64,000 nt of DNA from Bacillota bacterium (lineage in GTDB: Bacteria > Bacillota > Clostridia > Oscillospirales > Ruminococcaceae). This document shows, one piece after another, positions 17,914 through 27,022 of the stretch. The position numbers and the translations under genes were made by a program. Each line of letters begins with the position of its first letter. The stretch's first letter is position 1. A model generated the notes under the pieces. The model saw only the letters and a list, made by a program, of their open reading frames with translations, made no database searches and was not told where the DNA came from. The DNA is taken from contig JAEZYS010000003.1 of assembly GCA_023418925.1 (NCBI GenBank), positions 310,001-374,000 on the forward strand, in the 5' to 3' direction.

Positions 17914-17946
17914 AAAAGAGCGCCCTGAATTAACAGAACGCTCTTG
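17914..17946 (-). terminator. terminator of glyQS
   Basis: On the minus strand AGAGCGTTCTG pairs with CAGGGCGCTCT (one mismatch) and TTTTTATC follows. The arm sequence is nearly the same as in the neighbouring AIM24 terminator, so the two hairpins look like a local duplication. Confidence 0.8.
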
Positions 17947-17951
17947 TACAA

Positions 17952-19325
17952 TTAAAATTCTATTTTTTCTTCAAGGTACTTTACAAGATCATTGATATTG
18001 ACTCTTTCCTGAGCCATTGTATCTCTGTCACGTACAGTAACACAGTTATCTTCAAGAGTATCAAAGTCGTAAGTTATGCAGAAAGGAGTGCCGATTTCAT
18101 CCTGTCTTCTGTAACGCTTACCAATCTGACCAGCTTCATCGTATTCAACATTGAACTTCTTTGCAAGCATTGAGTAAAGTTCAACTGACTGATCCCTAAG
18201 CTTTTTAGTAAGAGGAAGGATAGCAGCCTTGATAGGAGCAAGTGCAGGATGGAAGTGCATTACTGTACGAACATCGCCCTCACCGATTTCTTCTTCATCA
18301 TAAGCTTCACAGATAAATGCAAGTGTAACTCTGTCAGCACCGAGTGATGGTTCAATAACATAAGGAACATACTTTGAATTGTCATCAGGATCAAAGTACT
18401 CAAGTGACTTACCACTGTTCTTGATATGTTGATTAAGGTCATAGTCAGTTCTGTCAGCTATACCCCAAAGTTCACCCCATGCAAATGGGAACTTGTACTC
18501 AATGTCTGTTGTGCCCTTTGAATAGAAGCAAAGTTCTTCTGGATCATGGTCACGCATACGGATATTTTCTTCCTTAAGACCAAGGCTAAGGAGCCAGTCA
18601 CGGCAGAATCCACGCCAGTATGTGAACCATTCAAGGTCAGTACCCGGTTTGCAGAAGAATTCAAGTTCCATCTGCTCAAATTCTCTTAATCTAAAGAGGA
18701 AGTTACCAGGAGTAATTTCGTTTCTGAAAGCCTTACCAACCTGACCAACACCGAAAGGAATCTTCTTACGTGTTGTACGCTGAATATTTCCGAAGTTTAC
18801 GAAAATACCCTGAGCAGTTTCAGGACGGAGGTGAAGTTCACTCTTTGACTCTTCAGTAATACCCTGAAAAGTTTTAAACATAAGATTAAACTGTCTGATT
18901 GATGTAAAGTTTTTCTTTCCGCAGTTCGGACATTTTATATCATTGGTTTCAATAAAGTCAGCCATCTGGTCATTTGTCCAGCCTGCTGGATTGGCATCTG
19001 ACTGTGTTTCAATAAGCTGGTCAGCTCTGTGACGAGTCTTACAATCCTTACAGTCCATAAGCGGATCAGAGAATCCTCCAACGTGACCTGAAGCAACCCA
19101 AACCTGTGGATTCATAAGTATAGCACTGTCAAGGCCTACATTGTAAGGACTTTCCTGAATGAATTTTTTCCACCATGCTTTTTTAATATTGTTCTTGAAT
19201 TCAACGCCGAGGGGGCCATAATCCCATGAGTTAGCAAGACCTCCGTATATTTCGGAGCCAGGATAGATAAATCCTCTGCTCTTGCAAAGATTAACGATTT
19301 TTTCCATAGATTTTTCAGATGCCAT
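17952..19325 (-). CDS. glyQS: glycyl-tRNA synthetase, homodimeric alpha2 type
   Basis: 457 residues from the ATG at 19325. An in-frame TTG at 19337 overlaps the AAAGGA site. It is the class II single-chain form, close in length to Bacteria with the eukaryote/archaea-like enzyme and unlike the two-subunit GlyQ/GlyS. Visible are LCKSRGFIYPGSEIYGG at the N-terminus, two Cys pairs (CKDCKTRH, CPNCGK), motif 2 (FRNEITPGNFLFRLREFEQ) and a C-terminal anticodon domain (FNVEYDEAGQIGKRYRRQDE). It charges tRNA-Gly. It has its own promoter. The leader carries one copy of the repeat element described in the findings, and no T-box was recognised. Confidence 0.96.
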   Translation of the reverse strand: MASEKSMEKIVNLCKSRGFIYPGSEIYGGLANSWDYGPLGVEFKNNIKKAWWKKFIQESPYNVGLDSAILMNPQVWVASGHVGGFSDPLMDCKDCKTRHRADQLIETQSDANPAGWTNDQMADFIETNDIKCPNCGKKNFTSIRQFNLMFKTFQGITEESKSELHLRPETAQGIFVNFGNIQRTTRKKIPFGVGQVGKAFRNEITPGNFLFRLREFEQMELEFFCKPGTDLEWFTYWRGFCRDWLLSLGLKEENIRMRDHDPEELCFYSKGTTDIEYKFPFAWGELWGIADRTDYDLNQHIKNSGKSLEYFDPDDNSKYVPYVIEPSLGADRVTLAFICEAYDEEEIGEGDVRTVMHFHPALAPIKAAILPLTKKLRDQSVELYSMLAKKFNVEYDEAGQIGKRYRRQDEIGTPFCITYDFDTLEDNCVTVRDRDTMAQERVNINDLVKYLEEKIEF

Positions 19326-19337
19326 AAAAATTTCCAA

Positions 19338-19426
19338 TCCTTTCTACTGTTCGTTACGTTTTTATAAAGAAAATTTGCATTTTTATTAGCAGAATAGAAG
19401 CAAACAGTTGCGTGAAAGCATCACGC
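19338..19426 (-). repeat. hairpin-stem-RBS repeat element, copy ahead of glyQS
   Basis: On the minus strand: GCGTGA-tgct-TTCACGC, then aaCTGTTTGCTTCTATTCTGC, a spacer, then CGAACAGtAGAAAGGATTGG leading into the start codon. CTGTTTG pairs with CGAACAG. The order and much of the sequence match the copies near 47.5, 50.5, 58.8, 59.7 and 60.3 kb. Confidence 0.6.
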
Positions 19427-19463
19427 TAAAACCACTTTGTAATAATTATTTTAAACTCATATA

Positions 19464-19492
19464 ATTATAAGATATTCCTGTAATAAAGTCAA
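19464..19492 (-). promoter_or_regulatory. sigma-A promoter of glyQS
   Basis: On the minus strand TTGACT and TATAAT are separated by 17 bp. Transcription would begin ~130 bp upstream of the start codon, just before the repeat element. Confidence 0.8.
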
Positions 19493-19505
19493 TATTTAAA
19501 CAGGT

Positions 19506-20318
19506 TTATACAATAATAGGGCATAATTTGTTTAGATATGACTGCAATTTTTCGTAATTTTCACAGAGAGAATTCATATCCGTAAAGCCACTGCGATATA
19601 GTTCAATCATAATGCAGCCATTATAACCTATATTCATAAGCTCTTTGAAAAAACTGTCATTATCATAATCACCAAAGCCAAATGGCAGACAGTCACCATT
19701 TTTACTATAATCAGAGTAATGAACATGAATAATAGAACTGCCAAGGGCCTTTAAAAATTCAAGCGGATCTCCGCCTACTCTGTGAGCCTGTTTGGTATCA
19801 AGAACAAATTTAGCTGTATCACCAAGCTGCTTTTTCATATTAATCAGAAACTGAAGCTGACCTGAACAGCATCTTGAGACATTTTCCTGTGCAATAGTTA
19901 TACCAAATGAGTTTGCAAGCTTCTGAAGAGAAGCATATCTCTCAAAGTATTTTTCTTCCGGATAAGGATTCTGAGGCTTGTTTCCATGAAGAACAAAAAT
20001 TTTTGCACCAAGCTTATTCATGTATTCAAAGTAATACTTGTGGTATTCAAGTGCATCATTAAATCTTCTTTCATAATCCGTGAACAACATAAGAGGCTCT
20101 GCTGCACAAGTATATGGATGTATTGACGGAACATTAATGTTGTGTTTATCCTTGATATTCTTCATTATTGAGAGATATGGATCAAATAATTCACGATGTG
20201 TATTTACAAATATCTCTACATTCTTCACATTTCTGACAGCAAGGTCAGAAAAAGTTTTTTCAAGTTCATCAGGATAGATACATGCAGTTGAAACACCAGC
20301 TTGCATAAGTTTGGCCAT
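19506..20318 (-). CDS. xylose isomerase-like TIM-barrel protein (sugar phosphate isomerase/epimerase family)
   Basis: About 270 residues from the ATG at 20318, which has GGTGG upstream. Other in-frame starts lie at 20339 and 20354 (TTG), so the exact start is uncertain. The AP-endonuclease-2/xylose-isomerase TIM fold is shown by IFVLHGNKP, ITIAQENVSR (metal-ligand Glu), FVLDTKQAHRVGGD (Asp, His), HVHYSDY and a C-terminal IMIELYRSG. These supply the usual Glu-Asp-His-Glu metal set. The substrate is not predictable. It lies between secDF and glyQS on the same strand. Confidence 0.82.
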   Translation of the reverse strand: MAKLMQAGVSTACIYPDELEKTFSDLAVRNVKNVEIFVNTHRELFDPYLSIMKNIKDKHNINVPSIHPYTCAAEPLMLFTDYERRFNDALEYHKYYFEYMNKLGAKIFVLHGNKPQNPYPEEKYFERYASLQKLANSFGITIAQENVSRCCSGQLQFLINMKKQLGDTAKFVLDTKQAHRVGGDPLEFLKALGSSIIHVHYSDYSKNGDCLPFGFGDYDNDSFFKELMNIGYNGCIMIELYRSGFTDMNSLCENYEKLQSYLNKLCPIIV

Positions 20319-20372
20319 GCTTCCACCTATAGGAAACATTTCTCCTTTCCACAAGTAAATACTTTCGTTTAA

Positions 20373-20406
20373 AAATTATAGGCGGCAAAGGATTTCCTCT
20401 GCCGCA
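20373..20406 (-). terminator. terminator of secDF
   Basis: On the minus strand GCGGCAGAGG pairs with CCTTTGCCGC, followed by CTATAATTTTT. It lies 14 bp past the secF stop. Confidence 0.8.
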
Positions 20407-20420
20407 CAGTAATTATTTAA

Positions 20421-21380
20421 TTATGCATTTTTAGTTCTAGGTTTAGCAGCTGCCCTTTTCTCTTTAATAGTTTCAAGTGCATCCCATAGCGGGCTTGCTA
20501 TGCATACTGATGAAAATACACCTGAAATCATACCGAATACCATTGGGAGTGAGAAAGAAATAATTGAATCAACTCCAAAAATTATCGCAACAATAGTAAC
20601 TACTATCATAGTTGTTACTGTTGTGATTGAAGTATTAATCGAACGTGTAAGAGTCTGATTGATACTTAGATTTACAATTTCACTTCTGGACTTGGTTTTC
20701 TTAAATAACTGCTGGTTTTCACGGATACGGTCATAAGTTATTATTGTATCATTAATTGAGTAACCCAATATTGTCAGCACAACTGCCATAAAATTTGCGT
20801 TAATTGACATATGGAATACAACAAACACCCCATAAACAATAATACAGTCATGAACAAGTGCAACTATGGCACATGCTCCAGCAAGCCATCCGCCAATGTT
20901 TTTAAAACGAATTGCTATATAGATTATGAGAAGTAATGATGCAAGTGCAACTGCAACAAGACACTTTTGAAAGAATTCCTTACCTGATGTAGGAGAAATG
21001 TCAGAGGACTCAACAATCTTAATTGAGTTAGCTGAAAACTTTTCTTCAAGTGCAGATGTCAGTTCAAATTGTTTATCAGAAGTCAGACCTGAATTTGAAA
21101 CAAGAGAAACCTGAATATTATTTTTTCCTGTAGAGAAGTCTTCACCGGTTGTAACATTTACATCAAGTCCACCAAGAGCATTTTCTGCTGTTTTTTCAAA
21201 ATCTGCTTCATCAATATTTCCATCATAGATATAGGTAATAATTGTACCACCCTTGAATTGAATATCAAGCTTTGCACCAAAAACAAAAGTTGAAAGAATT
21301 GATACTGCAACCAAAATAATAGAAATTATAAAGAATATTTTCTTTTTACCGATAAAATCAAAATTAAATTCCTTATGCAT
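20421..21380 (-). CDS. secF: protein translocase subunit SecF
   Basis: 319 residues from the ATG at 21380, which is preceded by GGAGGTGG and overlaps the secD stop by 8 bp. Six membrane segments with a large periplasmic-side loop after the first. The family motifs are present: FDFIGKKKIFF at the N-terminus, GGTIITY in the loop, LTILGYSINDTIITYDRIREN, and the following NQTLTRSINTS. With SecD it uses the proton-motive force to help release proteins from SecYEG. It is a separate polypeptide here, unlike the fused SecDF of Bacillus. Confidence 0.96.
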   Translation of the reverse strand: MHKEFNFDFIGKKKIFFIISIILVAVSILSTFVFGAKLDIQFKGGTIITYIYDGNIDEADFEKTAENALGGLDVNVTTGEDFSTGKNNIQVSLVSNSGLTSDKQFELTSALEEKFSANSIKIVESSDISPTSGKEFFQKCLVAVALASLLLIIYIAIRFKNIGGWLAGACAIVALVHDCIIVYGVFVVFHMSINANFMAVVLTILGYSINDTIITYDRIRENQQLFKKTKSRSEIVNLSINQTLTRSINTSITTVTTMIVVTIVAIIFGVDSIISFSLPMVFGMISGVFSSVCIASPLWDALETIKEKRAAAKPRTKNA

Positions 21381-22782
21381 TTTTTCCACCTCCATAAAGC
21401 TTAGGATTTCTCATAAGCTTGAATTTTGAAAGTGAAGCAATCATAAGTCTTGAGCAGAAAACTCCAAAGAACATATTCAGAATAACACCTGTGAGAAGAG
21501 TGAAACCGAATGAATAAATTGTTCCAGCAGTTGACTGACCAAACATGAAGAATACAAATGAAAGAAGCTTAGAGAATACACTGTCAGGTGAACCGAATGC
21601 ACCCATCAGCACTATTGCTACAAGAATTGTTGTAACATTACCGTCAAGGATAGCTGTAAATGCTCTCTTAAATCCTGACTGGATTGACCCATCAAGTGTC
21701 TTGCCTTTATTGAGTTCTTCCTTGATTCGTTCAGCAGTAATGATGTTTGCGTCAACACCCATTCCGACAGCAAGGATAATACCTGCAATACCTGGAATTG
21801 TAAGAATAGAGCTGTTCATAAATCCAAAGTAACCGGATACAAAAGCAAGTGTACCAGCAACCTGACCGGTAATACAGATAATAGCAACAAATCCAGGAAG
21901 TCTGTATACAGCAATCATAAATATTGCTATGAGAACAAAAGAAATAAGTCCTGCAACTACCATAGCCTGCAAAGCACCTGAACCGAGAGTAGGTGAAATT
22001 GTTGAAAAGCTTGCAGTCTGAAGCTTGAATGGAAGTGCACCTGAATTTATCTTGTCAGCAAGCTGTTTAGCAGATTCACCGTCAAAGTTTCCGGAAATCA
22101 TTGCCTGGCCGTCTCTGATAGGTTCATTAACATTAGGATAGGAAATCATTGTTTCGTCCATCCAAATTGAAATTACGCCTCTTGTCTGAGCAAGCTTGGT
22201 AGTTGATTCAGCAAACTTACCCTTTCCTGAGTCAGTAAGCTTAAGGGAAACAACCCATTGTGCAGCCTCGCCTTGTGGCTGAATATAGCTTGGATACGCT
22301 TCTTCAATATCTGAACCCACAAGAATTATATTTTCAGCAGTAGTACCGGTATAAAGACCGTTAGCATCAGTTTCCATTCCTTCACGGAAAGTAAGTTCAG
22401 CAGTTTCACCGAGTTCCTTTACTGCAGCTTCAGGATCGAAGTTTGTTTCTCCTTCTTTCCATGGGAATCTTACAATAATTCTGTCATTAGAATTATCAAT
22501 ATAGCATTCATAATCAGTAATTCCAAGGTTGATCATTCTCTGTACAAGAACTTCCTTGGCAGAACTGAGCTGTGACTCGGTAGCATCAAAATCACCTGAC
22601 GGAGTAAAAGTAACGTCAACACCGCCTTTGATATCTATACCGAATCTAATGTTGTCAACACCCTTTATATATACTGTTGTCATGTCACCGTAATAATAGG
22701 ATAAACCGAAAAAAACAGAAGCAGTGAACAAACAGATCAGTATAAATACGATGAAGAAAACAGGTTTTTTAACCTTCCTCAC
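21373..22782 (-). CDS. secD: protein translocase subunit SecD
   Basis: 469 residues from GTG at 22782, with AGGAGG 7 bp upstream. An N-terminal membrane segment, a large extracytoplasmic P1 region, then five membrane segments. Key motifs: RFGIDIKGGVD (D1), VVSLKLTDSGKGKFAE, RDGQAMISGNF, IPGIAGIILAVGMGVDANIITAERIKEE (D5) and GVDANII for proton relay. It is first in the secD-secF operon and has a strong promoter. Confidence 0.96.
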   Translation of the reverse strand: MRKVKKPVFFIVFILICLFTASVFFGLSYYYGDMTTVYIKGVDNIRFGIDIKGGVDVTFTPSGDFDATESQLSSAKEVLVQRMINLGITDYECYIDNSNDRIIVRFPWKEGETNFDPEAAVKELGETAELTFREGMETDANGLYTGTTAENIILVGSDIEEAYPSYIQPQGEAAQWVVSLKLTDSGKGKFAESTTKLAQTRGVISIWMDETMISYPNVNEPIRDGQAMISGNFDGESAKQLADKINSGALPFKLQTASFSTISPTLGSGALQAMVVAGLISFVLIAIFMIAVYRLPGFVAIICITGQVAGTLAFVSGYFGFMNSSILTIPGIAGIILAVGMGVDANIITAERIKEELNKGKTLDGSIQSGFKRAFTAILDGNVTTILVAIVLMGAFGSPDSVFSKLLSFVFFMFGQSTAGTIYSFGFTLLTGVILNMFFGVFCSRLMIASLSKFKLMRNPKLYGGGKNA

Positions 22783-22833
22783 GTTTAAACCTCCTGTAAC
22801 GGAACATAATTATCCCGCATTAATTATCGTTTA

Positions 22834-22862
22834 ATTATATCATTATAAATTATTTATGTCAA
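22834..22862 (-). promoter_or_regulatory. sigma-A promoter of secDF
   Basis: On the minus strand perfect TTGACA and TATAAT are spaced 17 bp. Confidence 0.85.
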
Positions 22863-22929
22863 TACAATTATACTGAATGATTATACTATATTAATTTGTA
22901 ATAAAACAGTATAATATTTTATTATTGTA

Positions 22930-22958
22930 TTGAAATCAGAGAGATTATACGGTATAAT
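22930..22958 (+). promoter_or_regulatory. sigma-A promoter of rlmB and the pseudo-P-type ATPase gene
   Basis: TTGAAA and perfect TATAAT are spaced 17 bp. The predicted start site falls on the first in-frame ATG (22965), which argues for the later start at 22995. Confidence 0.8.
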
Positions 22959-22994
22959 ATATTTATGTATAATTATATAGAAATGAGGCTTATT

Positions 22995-24053
22995 ATGCCA
23001 TACAATGACAATAATAATAAGAATAATTACCGTTCAAAGAGCGGCTCAGATGATGGAAGAAATAATCGTAAAGATGACCGATACGGTAAGAAAGACGACA
23101 GGTACGCTAAAAAGGATGACAGGTTCAGTAATAAGGGAGACAGATTCGGTAAAAAGGATGACAGATATAGTAATAAGGAAGATACGTTCGGTAAAAAACC
23201 ATATGCACCTTATGCAAAGAATGATCATAATGACCATACTGAAAGAACTGAAACAAGAAAACCTTATGGCAGAAGTGATATGTATGAGGAGAATGATGCA
23301 CTGGATATCATTGAGGAAAGAGGCCTTATTATAGGAAGAAATCCTGTAATAGAAGCATTGAAATCCAAGAAGAACATTGATACAATTTATGTAAACGGTG
23401 AAGCAGGCGGAAGCATTGGTCTTATCAGCAGAATGGCTAAGGAACAGGATATTGTCGTTAAGCAGGTTAATGATACAAAGCTCTCATTCATGTGCGGCGG
23501 TGCTTCACATCAGGGTGTAATTGCAAGCGGTGCATGTGCTGAGTATGTTTCTGTTGAGGATATACTTGCTATTTCAAAAGCAAAGGGAACACAGCCTTTT
23601 ATAATAGTATGTGATGAAATTGAAGACCCGCATAACCTCGGCGCAATTATCAGAACTGCTGAAACTGCTGGTGCAGATGGTATTATTATTCCAAAGAGAA
23701 GAAGTGCTTCACTGAATCAGACAGTATACAAGACTTCTGCCGGAGCAGCAAGCTGGCTGCCGGTTGCAAGGGTTGCAAATATAGCAGCAGCAATTGATAC
23801 ATTAAAAGAAAACGGAGTGTGGATATACGGAACTGATGCTTCGGGAGAAGATTATACAAGCACCGATCTTACAGGAAGTGCTGCAATTGTTATTGGCTCC
23901 GAAGGAAATGGAATGGGAAGTCTGATAATGAAAAAATGTGACTTTTTAATGAAACTGCCAATGATGGGTAAGATATCATCCATTAACGCTTCTGTTGCGG
24001 CGGGAATATTCATGTACGAAACTGTAAGGCAGAGACAGCTTAAATCCAGATAA
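22995..24053 (+). CDS. rlmB: TrmH/SpoU-family 23S rRNA 2'-O-methyltransferase (RlmB type)
   Basis: 352 residues from the ATG at 22995 (GAGG 6 bp upstream). The first ~100 residues are a highly charged tail with a degenerate repeat of about eight residues (KKDDRYx/KxDRFx), probably RNA-contacting and disordered. The SpoU substrate-binding domain (~100-175) starts at IIGRNPVIEALKS. The SPOUT methylase (~195-345) has DEIEDPHNLGAIIRTAETAGADG (motif 1), IVIGSEGNGM (motif 2) and MKLPMMGKISSINASVAAGI (motif 3, knot). RlmB modifies G2251 in E. coli. The exact target here is inferred. It is followed after 14 bp by the pseudo-ATPase gene. Confidence 0.92.
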   Translation: MPYNDNNNKNNYRSKSGSDDGRNNRKDDRYGKKDDRYAKKDDRFSNKGDRFGKKDDRYSNKEDTFGKKPYAPYAKNDHNDHTERTETRKPYGRSDMYEENDALDIIEERGLIIGRNPVIEALKSKKNIDTIYVNGEAGGSIGLISRMAKEQDIVVKQVNDTKLSFMCGGASHQGVIASGACAEYVSVEDILAISKAKGTQPFIIVCDEIEDPHNLGAIIRTAETAGADGIIIPKRRSASLNQTVYKTSAGAASWLPVARVANIAAAIDTLKENGVWIYGTDASGEDYTSTDLTGSAAIVIGSEGNGMGSLIMKKCDFLMKLPMMGKISSINASVAAGIFMYETVRQRQLKSR

Positions 24054-24067
24054 AGGGGAGAAATAAG

Positions 24068-26875
24068 TTGGCGGACGGACGCTTTTCGCTTGATGATATT
24101 CTGAATGAGTATCCTAAAAAGAATTCTTCACATTCAGAAAATGATGTTAAACTTGATAGTATAATTGATAGCTACGGCAGCAAAAAAAGCCATGAAGCAG
24201 AGTCCACAAAAGATTCAGGCACAGTAAAATCAACTGGTCAGACAGTAAAGGAGTTGCTGACTAAACCAATTGAGTTGTCGTTTTCAGAAAAAGATAAGAA
24301 ACGGCAGGAGCAGTTTGAGAATAAATACAGCAAGCTTGCTGCTGCTGAAATAAGTACCAAAGATATACCTGATGAGGAGCTTCCCCCAAAAAGCGGTATC
24401 AGGAAGAATGCGCTTTCATTTTCAGAAGGTTTTGATGATCTTGCAAAAAAAGATGATGGTTATGTACCTCTTATCAGAAAAGCTCCTGAAAAAATTACTC
24501 CTGAAGGGTCATATAAAAAGGAAAAAACAGGACTGTTTTCAATATTAAACACAGACATTTCTTTGTCAGGTAAAAATGAAGATAAATATTCAAGTGCTTT
24601 TGATAACTATTCATCTAAGAATGATATTGATATTAATTCCATTTTAAATGAGTATGCCTCAAAAGAAGTTCGTGAAAAAAACAATCGTCAGCCTGCAAAG
24701 CCTGAATATACTTCACCGCTTAAGGGTCTGACAGATGTTTTTTCAAAAATAGGAAAAAAGCAGGATGATGAACAGCATGAACCTGTAAAGAAGCATGAAA
24801 AGTCCGAAAGAAACTCTGTTCTTGATGGAAATACAGAGCTTCTTGACGGTATGATGAAGATAAAAAAAGATCGTTCTTCAAGAACCTCTCATATCCAGCC
24901 TATAGAAAGAAAATCAATTTCAGATATTGATCTGAAGATTAAAGATAAAATTCTTCCCGATACAACTCAGATTCCTGTTACTGATGAACAGGCTGAAATA
25001 GATAAAATCAATGCCCTTGCAGAAAGAAGAAACCGTAAGGTAAATGATTTTGTCTTTGTAGGCGATGAAGAGGACGTTGAAGAAGATACCGCAGGTGAAG
25101 AACCAATTGAGCAAAGGGTTATTGATGATTTCGATAATTATGAGGATGCCCCATCAATAGCAAATGATATTATTCAGCTTAAAAAGACACTTGTAATAAG
25201 ATTTTTTGTCTTGCTTGCTTGTTTTGCTGTGACAGTTTATCTTGCGTTGATGAATGATTATGACAAGCTTCCTATGATAGATTTCCTTAACAAGCGTACA
25301 GAAACCACTTCATTCCTTTTTGCAAATTCAGTTATAGGGCTTATTGCTGCTTTTGTATCATATACAGTTATATCCTGTGGTTTGTCTAAGCTAATCAGAT
25401 TTAAAGCAGATGGTGACAGCCTGACAGCTGTTGCGACTGTTACGAGCATAATATCTTCTATGATAATGCTTGCAAACACAAATCTTATCAAAGGCAGTAT
25501 TGTGCATAACTATATCCCTGTTGCTATCGGAGCGCTTCTGTTCAATACAGTTGGAAAACTTCTTATCGTTACAAGAACACAGCGTAATTTCAAATATGTT
25601 TCCGGTTCAAGTGAGAAGTATGCTGTTGTCACAGTAGATGACGAAGCAAAAGCGCAAGGCTTTACCAGAGGTGCGCTTAACGACTTCCCGTCACTTGCTG
25701 TTATGAAAAAGACAGAGTTTATCAAGGAATTCCTTAAAACATCTTATGCAGCGGATTCTACTGACGGCTTTTGTAAGATATTCACTCCTATTATAATAGG
25801 TGTGGCTCTTATTATTGCAATAATAGCAAGCCTTTCAGCTAAAACTGAATACGGTGCATCAGAAATTTATATTGCAATATCAGTATTTGTCGGATGTATT
25901 TCTATATGTTCCTCATTCGGTATGCTTCTTGTTGTCAATCTTCCTATGGAAAAGGCATCAAAGAAATATGCAGAGGTAAACGGAAGTATTCTCGGATATG
26001 AAAGCATTGAGCATTTCAGCGAGACAAATAGTGTTATGATTGATGCAGCACAGCTTTTCCCGCAGGGAAGCGTAAAACTTTCTGCTATAAAAGTATTTTC
26101 TGATACAAGAATTGATGAGGCAATCGTTGAAGCTGCAAGCCTTACGCACCAGTCCAACAGTATCCTCAAAAATATGTTCTATGACATAATTGCAGGAAAG
26201 ACAGAAATGCTTAACCCTGTTGAAAGCTATATCTTTGAAGATTCAATGGGACTTTGCGGATGGATAAATAATAAGCGTATCCTTCTTGGTAACAGAGAGC
26301 TTATGACTAACCACAGTATTGAGGGTATGCCGTCAGAAGCAAAGGAAAAGGATTATTCTGATAACGGAAGAATTGCTATTTACCTTTCTATTTCCGGAGA
26401 GCTTTCTGCAATGTTTGTAATCGAACTTTGCCCTACAATGGAAATCAGACAATCCTTGAGTGACCTGGAACGCAGTGGTGTTTATGTTATTATCAGATCT
26501 GTTGATTCATGCATATCAATAAACAGACTTTCCGAAATGTACGGAATTTCTCCTGAAATATTCAAGATTCTGCCGTTCAGATCACATGCCGATTTTGAAG
26601 AGGTTACATCGTATTGCCCTGAACAGACTGCTACACTTGCATGTACAGGAACATTTGCGGCAATGTCATCTCTGGTTCTCGGCTCAAAAAGGCTGAAAGG
26701 AACAATAACCGCAGGTCTTGGTCTGCAGGCAGTATCAATTGTTCTTGCATTGCTTATTTTTATTACAATGGTTCTGCTCAAGTCTTTTGGGGAACTCAAT
26801 GTATCAATAGTATTGCTGTATAATTTTATATTCACAGTTCTGTTGATGGTATTTCAGTCTTTCAGAAAACTGTAA
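24068..26875 (+). CDS. catalytically degenerate P-type ATPase-like membrane protein with long disordered N-terminus
   Basis: 935 residues from TTG at 24068 (GGGGAG 8 bp upstream). Residues 1-370 are charged, low-complexity and probably disordered. Four membrane segments follow (~376-396, 413-436, 451-470, 481-501), then a cytoplasmic stretch without the TGES loop, two segments (~570-590, 597-625), a P-type-like N/P region and two final segments (~879-903, 911-931). ESIEHFSETNSVMIDAAQLFP aligns with the phosphorylation site, but DKTGTLT has become D659-AAQLFP. LLGNREL near 741 matches the nucleotide domain (VGN). The TGDN and GDGxND motifs are gone. It cannot be a conventional pump. Role unknown. 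Confidence 0.75.
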   Translation: MADGRFSLDDILNEYPKKNSSHSENDVKLDSIIDSYGSKKSHEAESTKDSGTVKSTGQTVKELLTKPIELSFSEKDKKRQEQFENKYSKLAAAEISTKDIPDEELPPKSGIRKNALSFSEGFDDLAKKDDGYVPLIRKAPEKITPEGSYKKEKTGLFSILNTDISLSGKNEDKYSSAFDNYSSKNDIDINSILNEYASKEVREKNNRQPAKPEYTSPLKGLTDVFSKIGKKQDDEQHEPVKKHEKSERNSVLDGNTELLDGMMKIKKDRSSRTSHIQPIERKSISDIDLKIKDKILPDTTQIPVTDEQAEIDKINALAERRNRKVNDFVFVGDEEDVEEDTAGEEPIEQRVIDDFDNYEDAPSIANDIIQLKKTLVIRFFVLLACFAVTVYLALMNDYDKLPMIDFLNKRTETTSFLFANSVIGLIAAFVSYTVISCGLSKLIRFKADGDSLTAVATVTSIISSMIMLANTNLIKGSIVHNYIPVAIGALLFNTVGKLLIVTRTQRNFKYVSGSSEKYAVVTVDDEAKAQGFTRGALNDFPSLAVMKKTEFIKEFLKTSYAADSTDGFCKIFTPIIIGVALIIAIIASLSAKTEYGASEIYIAISVFVGCISICSSFGMLLVVNLPMEKASKKYAEVNGSILGYESIEHFSETNSVMIDAAQLFPQGSVKLSAIKVFSDTRIDEAIVEAASLTHQSNSILKNMFYDIIAGKTEMLNPVESYIFEDSMGLCGWINNKRILLGNRELMTNHSIEGMPSEAKEKDYSDNGRIAIYLSISGELSAMFVIELCPTMEIRQSLSDLERSGVYVIIRSVDSCISINRLSEMYGISPEIFKILPFRSHADFEEVTSYCPEQTATLACTGTFAAMSSLVLGSKRLKGTITAGLGLQAVSIVLALLIFITMVLLKSFGELNVSIVLLYNFIFTVLLMVFQSFRKL

Positions 26876-26882
26876 ATAAATT

Positions 26883-26925
26883 GAACTGCTTACAATTTAA
26901 TTTTTGTAAGCAGTTTTTGCGTGGA
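26883..26925 (+). terminator. terminator of the rlmB/pseudo-ATPase operon
   Basis: AACTGCTTACAA pairs with TTGTAAGCAGTT, followed by TTTGCG. Confidence 0.8.
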
Positions 26926-27022
26926 TTACATTATAATAGTATAAAACTAATATTTTACTCTTATATATATAATAAGATATGCTTTATGCTGTCAGAAAGA
27001 AATATAAAGGATGATTGACTCT

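Noticed and set aside
19338..19432. Possible glycine T-box in the glyQS leader (AAGTGGTTTTAGCGTGA resembles a T-box core)
   Set aside because: The leader is ~130 nt, too short for a full stem I. The specifier loop is not evident, the UGGN bulge would not match the tRNA-Gly discriminator, and the hairpin fits the dispersed repeat element better.
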